Assembly (NCBI GenBank): GCA_030374805.1
Contig: JARGSG010000217.1
Coordinates: 1-64,000, forward strand
Source: Gracilaria gracilis
Taxonomy: Eukaryota; Rhodophyta; Florideophyceae; Gracilariales; Gracilariaceae
Length of the DNA: 64,000 bases
Direction: 5' to 3'
The notes beneath the pieces were generated by a model. The model saw nothing but the letters and a program-made list of their open reading frames with translations. It did not search any database and was not told the DNA's origin. Below are positions 50,518 through 60,516 of the stretch, one piece after another (the first letter of the stretch is position 1; every line of letters begins with the position of its first letter). Made by a program: the position numbers and the translations under genes.

Positions 50518-52449
50518 TCATCGATCATCTCGGGGGTGCCGCAAATCCAGAATTGCCAGGCGTTCCAACATCACGTACTCCTCACTTCGCTCCAGCTGAT
50601 TCCTTAGCGGCTTTAGATCTTCAGAAATCAGGTCTTGTCTTTCGGACACGAATCCTTCCGCCAATTTGCAATCCCCCAACGCAGTCACCGAGACCTGAAG
50701 CGTAGGTTCAAGGTCATCATGATAAATCGTACCATTCTTCTTAACGGCGTCCGCCTCAAGAGCAAATCCAGCAGAAATCTGTTCCATATCGTCCTGTAGA
50801 TTCTGTACACGCGGTGCCTCACAGCAGCACTCGACAGCTAGTCGAGACTGTCCAATACAACGATCAAGAAGTCGTTCAAGATGAGAAAAAGTGTCCAAAA
50901 CACCCTCACCTGCTTCGGTTTGCACATCAAGCGAGTATCGTCGCTGTCTGGTAGGGGTGTTCGCCCTACCGCGCGTCTCGACAATCACATCGGCGGAAGC
51001 AATGAGGTCACTCAGAATCTGCACGAAGCTGGTAAGGTCGGAGCGAATGGCCTGCAACGCTCGGTGAGCACGCTGATGATCAGCAAGCGCAGCTTCGGCA
51101 CGAAGGAACACGTCGCGTGACTCGGTCAGATCACGTTCTGCATCCACGCCAGCTTCAGTCAGTTCCACTGTTTCCAAAATCATCTTTTGTGAGATGGGGT
51201 CGTTCTCCCAGCCTGGTAAAGCGCCGTAAAATTGATCAAGAATATCCATGGCTTCCTCGTGTATTCGCCGACGTTGGTCAAGTTGAGACTCGACCTCGTC
51301 CAGCTTGGCGCGGTCCAATAGCCCTTCCTGTTCAATCGCCTGCAACTCCATTTGAAAGTCATTTATAATTGGAGCAGGATCGGTCTTGAGCTTTTTGATA
51401 GTCTCGGGATCCAACACTGGTGTACTCGACGGCGCACTGTCCGGAGAGCAAGCGGCATGATGGGTGGGCGCAGGAGACTTGCTGAGCTTCCTCATCAGCA
51501 CGGCACCAGCGCTATGCAAGCGTCGCAAATGCGCCGAACTTTTGCGCGTGAGGCGACTAAAGTCAGACTTGCCCTTCTGAGCGCCAAGGTCATCACAGCG
51601 CCTTTGGTTCATTTCAGGCCTGATGCGTTGCTTGTTCTCAGCGCCATTGCGGGGATGTCGAGAGGATGAGCGCATCGAGGCAGCGCGCAGCTTGAGAGCA
51701 CTGGTGGTTCTGCTTCGAAAGGTACTGGGCTTGCCAGACACCTTCTTGATGTGAATGACATGGTTTCTCCTGTCGACAAAGCCGGCAACAATCTGCGCAT
51801 GCTTTATCTGCGAGCGCTTGGACTCGGCCTGCGTTTGGTGCCTGGCAATATTGGCTTGCAGAATTTCGGCGAGATCCTTGAGCATCTGCAAGTCTCCGAT
51901 ACGATCGCCCTCCATGAGCAGCTGGCGCAAGCGCACGATTCTGGCCTGAATGCGCTTGTGTAGCGGAAGAAAATCAGGCTGAAAAGGGGCAGCTCTGCGC
52001 GCCATGGTGTCGTAGTCCAGCGCCAGTGCAGAGGAGAAAAACGAGGCGTTGGTAGCATGACGGGGTCGGCGATGAGTGCGGGTGGTTGGAGCAACAAAGA
52101 ACCGGGACGGAGTGTAGTTGGCGTACTCTAGAGCGTGACCAGAGTGGTTTCGAGTGGGATGCAGGTCGTAGTTGACGAGGACAGACAGCGGGGACGAGGA
52201 CTGGCGAGCGTTGGGGATGACATTTTGAGCCGAGGCGTTGTTGACGTTGGTGTTGGGGGTGGTGGCTGAGGGCTTGGGCTTGATGGAGACGAAGGAATGA
52301 TTGGCGGAAGCGCCCAGCTTGGAAAAGGAGTTGAGGGCGGCGAGACGTGGGGCAAAGGTCTTCTTCCTGGGTGGCTCTGCGTGGCGGTCGGGCGGTGCGG
52401 GCGGCACAGCGTCCTTGCGCTGGCGAGCGCGAAACGCGAATCGCATCAT
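50518..52449 (-). CDS. large coiled-coil protein, function unknown
   Basis: The frame is open to 52869, but the region upstream of 52449 is low-complexity promoter-like DNA, so I take ATG at 52449 (MMRFAFRARQRK), giving 643 residues. The first 230 residues are basic, proline/serine-rich and disordered. Helix begins at about residue 180 (IQARIVRLRQLLMEGDRIGD) and continues with a coiled coil and heptad-like helices to the end (residues 350-630: MELQAIEQEGLLDRAKLDEV, LLDRCIGQSRLAVECC). Layout resembles cytoskeletal or spindle-associated proteins, but no family is recognised. Tail-to-tail with MoaE (204 bases). Confidence 0.6.
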   Translation of the reverse strand: MMRFAFRARQRKDAVPPAPPDRHAEPPRKKTFAPRLAALNSFSKLGASANHSFVSIKPKPSATTPNTNVNNASAQNVIPNARQSSSPLSVLVNYDLHPTRNHSGHALEYANYTPSRFFVAPTTRTHRRPRHATNASFFSSALALDYDTMARRAAPFQPDFLPLHKRIQARIVRLRQLLMEGDRIGDLQMLKDLAEILQANIARHQTQAESKRSQIKHAQIVAGFVDRRNHVIHIKKVSGKPSTFRSRTTSALKLRAASMRSSSRHPRNGAENKQRIRPEMNQRRCDDLGAQKGKSDFSRLTRKSSAHLRRLHSAGAVLMRKLSKSPAPTHHAACSPDSAPSSTPVLDPETIKKLKTDPAPIINDFQMELQAIEQEGLLDRAKLDEVESQLDQRRRIHEEAMDILDQFYGALPGWENDPISQKMILETVELTEAGVDAERDLTESRDVFLRAEAALADHQRAHRALQAIRSDLTSFVQILSDLIASADVIVETRGRANTPTRQRRYSLDVQTEAGEGVLDTFSHLERLLDRCIGQSRLAVECCCEAPRVQNLQDDMEQISAGFALEADAVKKNGTIYHDDLEPTLQVSVTALGDCKLAEGFVSERQDLISEDLKPLRNQLERSEEYVMLERLAILDLRHPRDDR

Positions 52450-53280
52450 CTGGACGTCGACGGGTGAAAGGAGGTGGTAGTAGCGGTTTGGACAAGACAA
52501 TGGGAGAGTACAAGTATGACGTATGAAGGGGGGGGGGGGGGGGGGGGGGTGGGGAAGGAGGGAGGGGGGTTGCGGTGCGGGGGGTGGGGGAGGGGAGAGG
52601 GGGGGGACGGGGCAGAAATAGGAAGCACGTAACAAGCGCACGGAAGACGCAATCGCAACGCAAAGGAAGGAAACTAAAGGTACGAGTTTAAAACGAAGCG
52701 ACACTCGAGACGAGGTGGACCAAAAGCGAAAGCGAATCAGCAGAGCAGACGACGCGGATCGCGGGCGGCATACGACAGGCACGTCGTGCGGCGCGCACGA
52801 CGAGCTTGTTGTGCGAGCGCATGTGCCACGCACACGACGCGGCGCGCAATGCAAAACGCGCGCGCCCACGTGCGACAGCGCGCGCTGTGTGTGACGCGAC
52901 TGCGCGCGTCACGACGTTTGAAAACGACCAAGCGCGCAAGCAAGCGAGCCGTTTTGAAACGGGCAGCGACGCGCTTTATCGACACACGCCGCCGCCGCAC
53001 TGACGAGTTTATGATAGATGGCGCTCCACCGCTGCTGCCTCTCTACGCTGCGCCGCTTGCCGCCGCAGAACGCGCACTGCTCCGCTACGCCGCTCGCGAC
53101 TCTCGCGCCGCTCGCGCCGAGGCGCGCCCCACATGCAACGCGCCTCGCGTAACGTTACGCACGCGCGGCCGCTTGCTTTCTCTGCGCTTGCTTTCTCTCC
53201 GCCGCGCTGTAAGCCTACAAGTATTTAATTGCGTCGCCGTGCTTGCAATTGCGTCTGCCGCTTGCTCAGCGTTCACCGGC

Positions 53281-53337
53281 TGGCCGCCGCCCGCCCGCCG
53301 CCGCCCGCCGCCGCCCGCCGCCGCCCGCCGCCGCCGG
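53281..53337. repeat. 10-bp tandem repeat (CCGCCCGCCG)
   Basis: About five tandem units, near perfect. Confidence 0.75.
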
Positions 53338-54217
53338 GCCGCCAACGCCGGATCGTGAGCGCTCTCGGACTGCAGTCCCACTGCAGTGCGGCTACTGTAC
53401 TGTATCTATGATACTGTATCTACTGTTGCAGATATCTACCAACGGTACACGGCGCGTGCGCTCCGTCACCCCTGTCGCTCCGCTTGTTGTATCTATGATA
53501 GCGCAGTGCATCGTCGGCCAGCACGGCGCCCACGCACGTCCGCTTGCACAGCGCTCACACGTCGCGCGCACAGCACACACACGTGGCCGCCGTGGCCACC
53601 ACCGAGCGCGGCCGAGCAGCACCAAAAGCGCGCCAACATTTTGGCGCCAAGCGCGCAGCGCAGTTGGCCGCCGGCGGCTGCACGAATGACAAGTCGCCAG
53701 CACAGGCGCCGTAACTGCGTATTCTGCGCTGTGCTGCGCGCCAGAAAGCGATCTATGCGCCAAAAGTAAGCGCATTTCATGCCTTTCACGCGCAGCGCGC
53801 GCCTTTATTCTCGCGCACACGCCGCATGGGGCCCATATATCTTATAAGTTTCTCAGCAAGTTTACGGCGCGCTGGCGCGCAGCGCCACTGACAAGTGCAC
53901 ATGTCCCGCCGCCGCCGAAAAGGGCGCGTGCAATTTCGCACTTTCATGTGCCAAATTCGCTAATTGCAACGCGCACGCGCGCCGCGCACGCGCCACACAC
54001 CACACCACGCACACGCGTGAGCCGGAGTTTCGCGCTTTTGAAATTGGCTCTGCGCGCCGCTGCCAACCGCCGATGGCGCCTGCGTGCGCACCGTCTGCTG
54101 CGTGCAAACGCGCACGTATCTCTGCGTATCGCTGCATTTAGCAGCAAAGCACCGCACCTGCTCCCATCTGCTGCGTCGGTCGTCCCCCCTCGCCGCCGCC
54201 GCCATCTTTCGTCCCCC

Positions 54218-54262
54218 CACCCCCTCCACCCCCTCCACCCCCTCCACCCCCTCCACCCCTTC
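54218..54262. repeat. 9-bp tandem repeat (CCCCCTCCA)
   Basis: Five near-perfect units in a pyrimidine-rich tract 620 bases upstream of SGF29. Confidence 0.8.
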
Positions 54263-54886
54263 CTCCCTCTCCTCTCATCGCCTTTCCTGCTTACTCCAGT
54301 CTTCTCGTACTGCCCCCCGTTCCCCCGACCACCTCCACCATTGCAATCGTGTCTGCATTGCCTCGCTCTCGTTTCGCGCCCGCCGACTCTCCTCCCCCCC
54401 ACCATCATCGACCTGTGCTGCGTGTGTTCGTTCATCCGTTGTGCTCACTACGCCTGCCCCGTCTGCTTGCTTGTCAGCCGCTCTCATCGTTGCTCCCGTC
54501 TCTCTAGTCGTCGCTCGTGAGCCATTCCCCCCCCACACTATCTCCATCGCCTGCACCCCAATTTCGCTCCCGGTCCCCGCCCCCGCCAACGCTACGTATC
54601 GTGCTTCATTCCACACCTTCGCCCGAGCGAGTCCACGCACCGCCCGAGCTCTTCGCCTTAACCCGCCGCTGCACCCCCCGCCCCCCTCTCCCCCTCCTCG
54701 CGCTGCCGCACCTAACCCAACCCACCCTGTACCACCCCCCACTCCACCCCACCCCTCCCACATCCTTGCTTCTTCCCTTCCCCCACCCCCCCCCACCCCG
54801 CCCCTTCCTTTCTCCCCAACCCCCCCACTCCCTCACCTTCCCCCCCTCCACTGCCCGCACTTCACCGCCCCACCCCCCCCCTCACC

Positions 54887-55639
54887 ATGTTACTCACGGA
54901 AGAATGCGTGCACGTACAAGTGCCGCGCGCCGCCGCCGAACGTCAAAAGTTCATCGCCGCGCAAGAGAAGAGGTGGTTATCGCTTGGCTGGGATCGCACT
55001 CGTTATACCACCGACCTCGCACAAGCGGCCACTCGTTTCCTTTCCGCCATCGCATTCAGCGACCACAGGCATCCCATCGATCTGAATCTACTGTCCGATG
55101 ACGCGGGCTCCCCCGCCGACGCCGGTTCGTCCGCGGGCTCTGGAGCGTCTCGCGGGTCGCGCGCTTCTCGTGGCTCGCGCGGCGCGCGCGCTTCTGGCAA
55201 GAGACGTGCGGAGAATGACGCTCCGGCCAGAAAACCGCCCAAAAAGCCGAAGCGAAGTAACAAGTCTACTGTGATTGCTAGCGGCACCAAGGTGGCGTGT
55301 TTGGATAGGTGTGGTGACGCTGAGGAACATCAGTGGGTTTTGGGCACGGTCAGCAAGTACTCGTCGGATAGTCGCAAGTATGAAGTGATTGATGACGCCG
55401 ATGGAGAGGCGCAGATTTACTCGGTGCCTAAGAGGGACCTTCGTGTTCTACCGTGCAAGCCGCATACTTTTGATTCGAAAAAGAGGATTCTGGCGGTGTA
55501 CCCGCAGACTACGGTGTTCTACCCCGCGTGGCTCAAGTCGCGAAAGGGCAGGAACTGGTTGGTGGAGTTTGACGATGAGGATGACCAGGAGGAGAACAAG
55601 CTGAAAGAGGTGGATTCGCGACACATCATTCAGGAATGA
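54887..55639 (+). CDS. SGF29: SGF29-like SAGA subunit with tandem Tudor domain
   Basis: SGF29 reads H3K4 methylation for the SAGA acetyltransferase. The C-terminal half (residues 125-250) shows the SGF29 double Tudor: GTKVACLDR, WVLGTVSKYSSDSRKYEVID, a linker with RDLRVLPCK, then KKRILAVYPQTTVFYPAWL (the YPQTT block is the family hallmark) and WLVEFDDEDD. Residues 85-120 are a Gly/Ser/Arg linker with a KKPKRSNK basic stretch. Length 250 is normal for short forms. ATG at 54887 sits in CACCATG, a good start context. Confidence 0.85.
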   Translation: MLLTEECVHVQVPRAAAERQKFIAAQEKRWLSLGWDRTRYTTDLAQAATRFLSAIAFSDHRHPIDLNLLSDDAGSPADAGSSAGSGASRGSRASRGSRGARASGKRRAENDAPARKPPKKPKRSNKSTVIASGTKVACLDRCGDAEEHQWVLGTVSKYSSDSRKYEVIDDADGEAQIYSVPKRDLRVLPCKPHTFDSKKRILAVYPQTTVFYPAWLKSRKGRNWLVEFDDEDDQEENKLKEVDSRHIIQE

Positions 55640-56785
55640 TGTTGTGGTTGGGTGTGTTTGTGCATGTGAACTAATTATTTGTCAACTGGTGGTGTACTGT
55701 TTTCCTTATTATTGTGTGTTGTTGCAACATGTACAGCCTCGGAATGCGTACTGGACGCGCTGTTTTGATGCAACCACAAGCAGCGGCGTGTGTTGTACGG
55801 CGGACGCACGGCGGTGGTGGTGCGCTACGCGCGGCTGTGTGCGTTGCGACGGCTGTCTCGGCTCGATTTGTTGTAGAGTTGTACTAAGTAATCACAGTCG
55901 GGTTGTACGCGGTCGGACGCAGCTAATCCGACAAAATCAACTAAACTTCTTGAGAGACGTACTACTGGAGCTGTTACCGTACCGAAGGTAACGAGCGCGG
56001 CGGCGACGGGCGCGACAGACGCGGCGGAACGCGACGGGCGCGGCGTCGGGCGCATTGGCCAGCCGCGCATTGGCGGCGCGCGTTGCGTGTGTGGAGGATA
56101 ACGAGGTGGAGCACCCGCACGCGCTGCCAGGGACAGCACAGTGGCTGGCACGTGTGCGCGCTTGCTGCCGCTGTGCCGCTGTGCGGCCGTGTGCGGCTGC
56201 GCGACACGCGCGTGCGACGCCGCCCATTGGACGGCGCGCTGAACAGAAACAAAGCCAATCAGCGCACGCCGCGCGCGTGAGAGTCTCTCTGAGAGACGGC
56301 GCGCGCTTCCATCGTCATGCGCGTACGGCGCGCGTGATTGGCGGAAAGCCAACAAACAACCAATTATAAAAGCGCCGCTGTGGCTGCCGCGCGCGCGCAT
56401 CTCGTGGTGCACACGCGTTCGCGAATAGAAAGCATCGTTGTTACACGTACCACGTAATAACGGCCAGCGAGCCGCCGCTCGTCTATTTGCTGAATAACCC
56501 TCGTAATACACATACCGCGCTGTAAGTGCGCGTAAGCCGCCAAGCCCCGCCCAAAAACCTCCAAAATTTGATGAAGCTTCAACCCCTTTTTACCTTCGAT
56601 CTATACCCCCTCATACCCTTTGTAATACACTCCATGATCGCCAACCCAACCCGCTTCGCAGTTCACCCACACTTTTTGTTTCCCGTCCCCGTCCCCCCCG
56701 TCAAACCCCCCGCCGCTTCCCCCCAACCCCAACGTGCTTCGCCCTTCGTGCGCCGCTGCCCCCTTCACCCTCCCCGCCCGCAGAT
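55640..56785. other. intergenic region, GC-rich in its second half
   Basis: About 1.1 kb. The first 200 bases are a T/G-rich 3' region of SGF29. The rest is CG-dense DNA, then the pyrimidine-rich leader of the next gene from 56570. No gene supported; the open frames there look compositional. Confidence 0.4.
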
Positions 56786-57276
56786 ATGGCCAGCAGAGTT
56801 GACCAGATAGCGCTTCACGTCCGAAAACTAGCACAGGCCACCGGCGTCAAGCCCAACAACCACAACACCGCCAAGGAGCCCTCGTTGGATGGCGTCACGT
56901 CCGACCTCGATATCGAGGCCCTGGCGAAGAGCCTTCTCGACGTCTCCAAGGATCTCGATCTCTACCTACAGACCTTGTTAGATCCCCCCGACCTCCCCAT
57001 TTCCAATCTCAAATCCGTGCGTTCTTGTTTTCACTACCTTTCGCCCCTTGTCCATCACACGCTCGTCGTCGCTGTCTCCCAACCTCCCCGTGTGCTAACC
57101 GCTCCGTTCTTGCTCTTTTGAAATCATGTGTGCGCGCGTAGGATATCGCAAAGTTGCAACAAGAGATGAAAGAGAAGGATGAGCTGTTGGAAAAGTCCTT
57201 GGAGCTTGTGCGCAAGTCCGAGTCCACCTTTCGACAGCTAAAGACCCGACTCACCGGAAGCATCTACAACATGTAA
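56786..57276 (+). CDS. small coiled-coil protein, possibly Mediator MED28-like, two exons
   Basis: Exons 56786-57016 and 57142-57276, intron 125 bp (GTGCGT to CGTAG), phase 0, 121 residues. Exon 1 encodes helices (RVDQIALHVRKLAQATG; LDIEALAKSLLDVSKDLDLY). Exon 2 encodes a coiled coil, DIAKLQQEMKEKDELLEKSL followed by ELVRKSESTFRQLK, resembling the MED28 segment that precedes its end. Length and layout fit a small Mediator head subunit, but short coiled coils are easily confused (MED9 or other), so the name is tentative. Confidence 0.55.
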
Positions 57277-58050
57277 TATCTTTCCTCTCACGCTCGCGCC
57301 CGCAACACTAGAGAGAGAAAAGCGCTCGTCATTGTCAAATCACACTGTCCTCACCGATCCACCCGCGCCTCTTGTACGCTCTATTCTCCGTCTCGCGTGT
57401 TTCCACGACGCATCCAAGCGCACCGTCCCCCCCCCCCCCCCCCCCCCGCCGTGGATCAGGAAGCGAAAAAAATCACATTCTTCCGTTTACTTTACGCCAA
57501 CATTCGTCGCGTCCCTTCACTCAGCCACCACAGACACTCAAGCACCGACCATTCTGTACGCGCGCCGGCGACTGTACTCAAGAGCTCTCGAATTACTCTT
57601 GCTTAGGTTACCACCAGTTGTGTTGCTCCAATTCAAACATACAACAGACAGCGTGCTTCGAACCACGCTCACACTGTACGCCCGACCCCTCCTTCCATGC
57701 ACGTCTTCCGTCTCATTCAGTGATCTATATTCCCCGTAGACACAGCCTGGCAGTGTGAAGCTTGATGCACTTATCCTTTTTTTTTCTTGTCCCACGCCTT
57801 CCGCCTGTCGTGCCGAGCGTGGAATCCCTTGCTATCTTGACTGCCTTTTTTCCACGATGCTAGTTCTGCTGAACTTTCAAAGTTCCAGCATAGTTTACCT
57901 CTCTATTCAAGTGTAACGTTCCTCTGCGCTGCGTACGTGTACCTATTCCTCTACAAATTTCGTCCACAAGTGCGTCCTGGTTGTGCGAATCGCGTATCTT
58001 TCTCCTCTTTCGTCTACTACACTCCGCCCTTGTAAGCAAGCACCATCAGA
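57277..58050. other. intergenic with 21-base C run
   Basis: About 770 bases, no gene. A C run at 57427-57447. From 57730 it is pyrimidine-rich and probably the promoter/leader of the glycosyltransferase at 58051. Confidence 0.45.
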
Positions 58051-60177
58051 ATGCGAAGGGACCGCGATCGCGAGTATAGGAGAAGCAACAAAAGCTCATC
58101 GAAACAAAACAACAACATTTCATCATGGCTCTTCTTCTGGTCGGCAATCCTTCTCTTGATAAGCTTTGTGCAACTTCGCAATCCCCAATCACATTCGTTT
58201 TATCGGGGGACTCTTAGACTACCTGAGCACGCAGAGGGCGAAAAGGTTGGTGATTTTAGTGATAGGGTGGATGATCTGTCGATAGAGATCTTTTCCGCAC
58301 CCAAGCCCTTTATTGGAGAAGATAAGTCAAACAACGAGAGAGCAATACGATCGTGGCTGCGACTTAACCCTACGCCGAGGGTGACATTGCTGGGATACGA
58401 AACTGGATATGAGGAAGCTGCGGAGGAGTTTGGATTGCACATTGAACGGCGGGTTGACAAGAACTTTCTTGGAGTACCACTGTTCAACTCCATGTTTCAT
58501 CGGGCTAATGATTCGAAGGCAATGGTTACAGTTATCATCAATGGTGATATTCTGCTGTTTGATGACTTTGTTCAAACATTGAAGAAAGTTATCTCCAACT
58601 TCGAGCACTTTCTCGTGGTTGCAGCTCGTTACGATGTGGACAAGTTGCCGGATAATTTAGAAGATACAGACCCAGATTATGTGCGCAAAATCCGTCAGCA
58701 TGTTCTGTCAACTGGTACTCTGCATACTTATGGTGGAATGGATGTCTGGGCTTGGAACGCACAAGGGCCTAGACTGTTCGATCCGGTAATGCCGCATTTC
58801 ATCTTTGGTCGAGGAAAGTACGACAACTGGCTCACTCATGAAACGATCGCAGCTGGAAGAAGGCAAGTCGTTGACGCCTCGGAGACTTGTTTGACTGTTC
58901 ATGTTCGCCATGATTACCATCTCGTGACCGGGGGCGGCGGCGGCGATGCCAAAGGTGCGGGAAAGAGACGATTATTGGGCGCATTTTGGTCCGAAGGTAA
59001 AAAGTCCAAGTTCGAACTCTTCATCAATATCTACCTCAGCCTGCATGTCGGGTCGTATACCAATCAGATGGGAAACGTTCTGTTTGCGCCATGGAAGCTT
59101 TCGTTGTGTATGGAGCCGATGGGAATGTGCCTTCTAAAACGAAAGAGACCTGGTATATGCAACTGTGAATTCTCAAGTTTTGTTAGCAATACGCAAACCG
59201 ATCCTGTTGTTAAAAACGGGTCAAGGGTTATTCGATGTGGGATGATCTCGGTAGAGACAAAAGAAAACTTCGTTATACCAGTTACTGTTCCCGAAGGATC
59301 AACAGAGGCTCCAGCTTTTGGTCTCCCGCTCACAATGAAGTCTGTGATTGAAAAAATTGTTATCAACAACACTATCATACTATCAGCACTCAACTACGGT
59401 TATCGCGGGATCATGATGAATTGGGTTTGCAATATGAGACACTTGGGGATAACAAATTTTGTTATTGCCGCATTAGATCCAGATTTGTACAAGTTCGCAT
59501 ATACTCGCGGCTTGCCGACATATCTCGAGAACACAATCTTTCAAGGATTGAACTCTTCTATTATCAGCGACGCCTCATATGGGTCTGATTCTTTCAAGCA
59601 GTTGACGAAGATGAAATCGCGTGTCGTGGTTCGCATCTTAAAGGAGGGGTATAATGTCGTGTGGACAGACAGTGATATTATCTACTTTCGGAATCCATTG
59701 CAAGATATGTGGGCGTATAACGCTGATCTCTCAATCCAGACGAATGCCCCTGACAACGAACCAATGAATGGCAGACGAAGATTAAATTCTGGCCTTTATC
59801 TCGCGAGAAGCAATCCGGCCACCATAAAGGCGTTCGAAGACATTATTGTCTTCGCGTCTAAATCACGAATGTCTGAACAACCCTGCTTCTATGATGTCAT
59901 GTGCGGCAAAGAGGGCCAAAATGCCGAAGGAGATGATACGTGCAAATACAACGGAATGGTTGTCAAACTCCTTAACCGTCATCTCTATCCCAATGGTATT
60001 ACCGATGGAATATGGGATACTACTCCGAAGAAAATCCCAGAAAAGTTCCCTCACCTTTACATTCTTCACAACAATTGGGTGAAAGGTGCCGATGGCAAAA
60101 GAGACCGATTTGAGCGCCACAACTTTATTCTGTACGACAGAGAATCAGAATTGTGCGTATATCCAGAAACATGGTAG
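58051..60177 (+). CDS. GT77-type nucleotide-diphospho-sugar transferase, Golgi type II, copy 1
   Basis: 708 residues, single exon. One membrane segment near residues 27-45 (WLFFWSAILLLISFVQL) after a basic cytosolic tail gives type II Golgi topology. There are two catalytic-looking modules. Residues 75-300 contain EIFSAPKPFIGED, VIINGDILLFDDF and a GRGKYDNWLTHETIAAGRRQ block. Residues 435-700 contain the nucleotide-diphospho-sugar transferase fold with LKEGYNVVWTDSDIIYFRNPL, with DSD at 540-542 as the metal-binding DXD, and EQPCFYDVMCG. The second module resembles GT77 (extensin arabinosyl/xylosyl transferase type). Function: probably adds sugars to cell-wall or secreted glycans; donor unknown. 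Confidence 0.75.
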   Translation: MRRDRDREYRRSNKSSSKQNNNISSWLFFWSAILLLISFVQLRNPQSHSFYRGTLRLPEHAEGEKVGDFSDRVDDLSIEIFSAPKPFIGEDKSNNERAIRSWLRLNPTPRVTLLGYETGYEEAAEEFGLHIERRVDKNFLGVPLFNSMFHRANDSKAMVTVIINGDILLFDDFVQTLKKVISNFEHFLVVAARYDVDKLPDNLEDTDPDYVRKIRQHVLSTGTLHTYGGMDVWAWNAQGPRLFDPVMPHFIFGRGKYDNWLTHETIAAGRRQVVDASETCLTVHVRHDYHLVTGGGGGDAKGAGKRRLLGAFWSEGKKSKFELFINIYLSLHVGSYTNQMGNVLFAPWKLSLCMEPMGMCLLKRKRPGICNCEFSSFVSNTQTDPVVKNGSRVIRCGMISVETKENFVIPVTVPEGSTEAPAFGLPLTMKSVIEKIVINNTIILSALNYGYRGIMMNWVCNMRHLGITNFVIAALDPDLYKFAYTRGLPTYLENTIFQGLNSSIISDASYGSDSFKQLTKMKSRVVVRILKEGYNVVWTDSDIIYFRNPLQDMWAYNADLSIQTNAPDNEPMNGRRRLNSGLYLARSNPATIKAFEDIIVFASKSRMSEQPCFYDVMCGKEGQNAEGDDTCKYNGMVVKLLNRHLYPNGITDGIWDTTPKKIPEKFPHLYILHNNWVKGADGKRDRFERHNFILYDRESELCVYPETW

Positions 60178-60516
60178 TCTAGGGAACAATAAACATCTTA
60201 CTGAGAACGTATTGAGCCTATTACAAGACACCGAGAAGGGGAGGCGCTTCTTCTTTTTAGTGTGGTCCGCCGCTGCTTTTACCACGAAGCAGCAGGAGAA
60301 CTATTCTATATATAGTACTCACTTCGAGAAGAGGGGAGAGCATCATTCATGGAGGTGGATTTGCCAGTTCGGTAAGAAATGAACTGTTTCTTTCTTTCCT
60401 CCCGCTCGCCGTGGTTATAGATAGAACTGCAGAACTTTCCTTTTTTTTCATGATGTTCCGTTTCGCACGACAAGATCCAATTGTTGTGCAAGCTCTTCCT
60501 TGCCGCTTGTTCGTAA
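60178..60516. promoter_or_regulatory. spacer between tandem glycosyltransferases
   Basis: About 340 bases, AT-rich with TATATATAG at 60308-60316 that could act as a TATA-like box 200 bases upstream of the next start. No gene. Confidence 0.35.

Larger units (their letters stand above)
52450..54886. other. GC-rich non-coding stretch between divergent genes
   Basis: About 2.4 kb. The many long open frames here (both strands) are products of GC-rich composition with Arg/Ala/Pro content and no domains, so I do not call genes. It holds a 22-base G run (52528-52549), a CCGCCCGCCG tandem array, a CCCCCTCCA tandem array and pyrimidine-rich sequence up to the SGF29 start. Probably two promoters and long 5' UTRs. 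Confidence 0.45.

Noticed and set aside
52786-54520. Several long open frames in GC-rich DNA on both strands
   Set aside because: Arg/Ala/Pro-rich translations with no domain, open on several frames at once; explained by base composition and tandem repeats.
54084-55085. 333-codon frame upstream of and across the SGF29 start
   Set aside because: Pro/Ser-rich product of pyrimidine-rich DNA; SGF29 uses another frame beginning at 54887.
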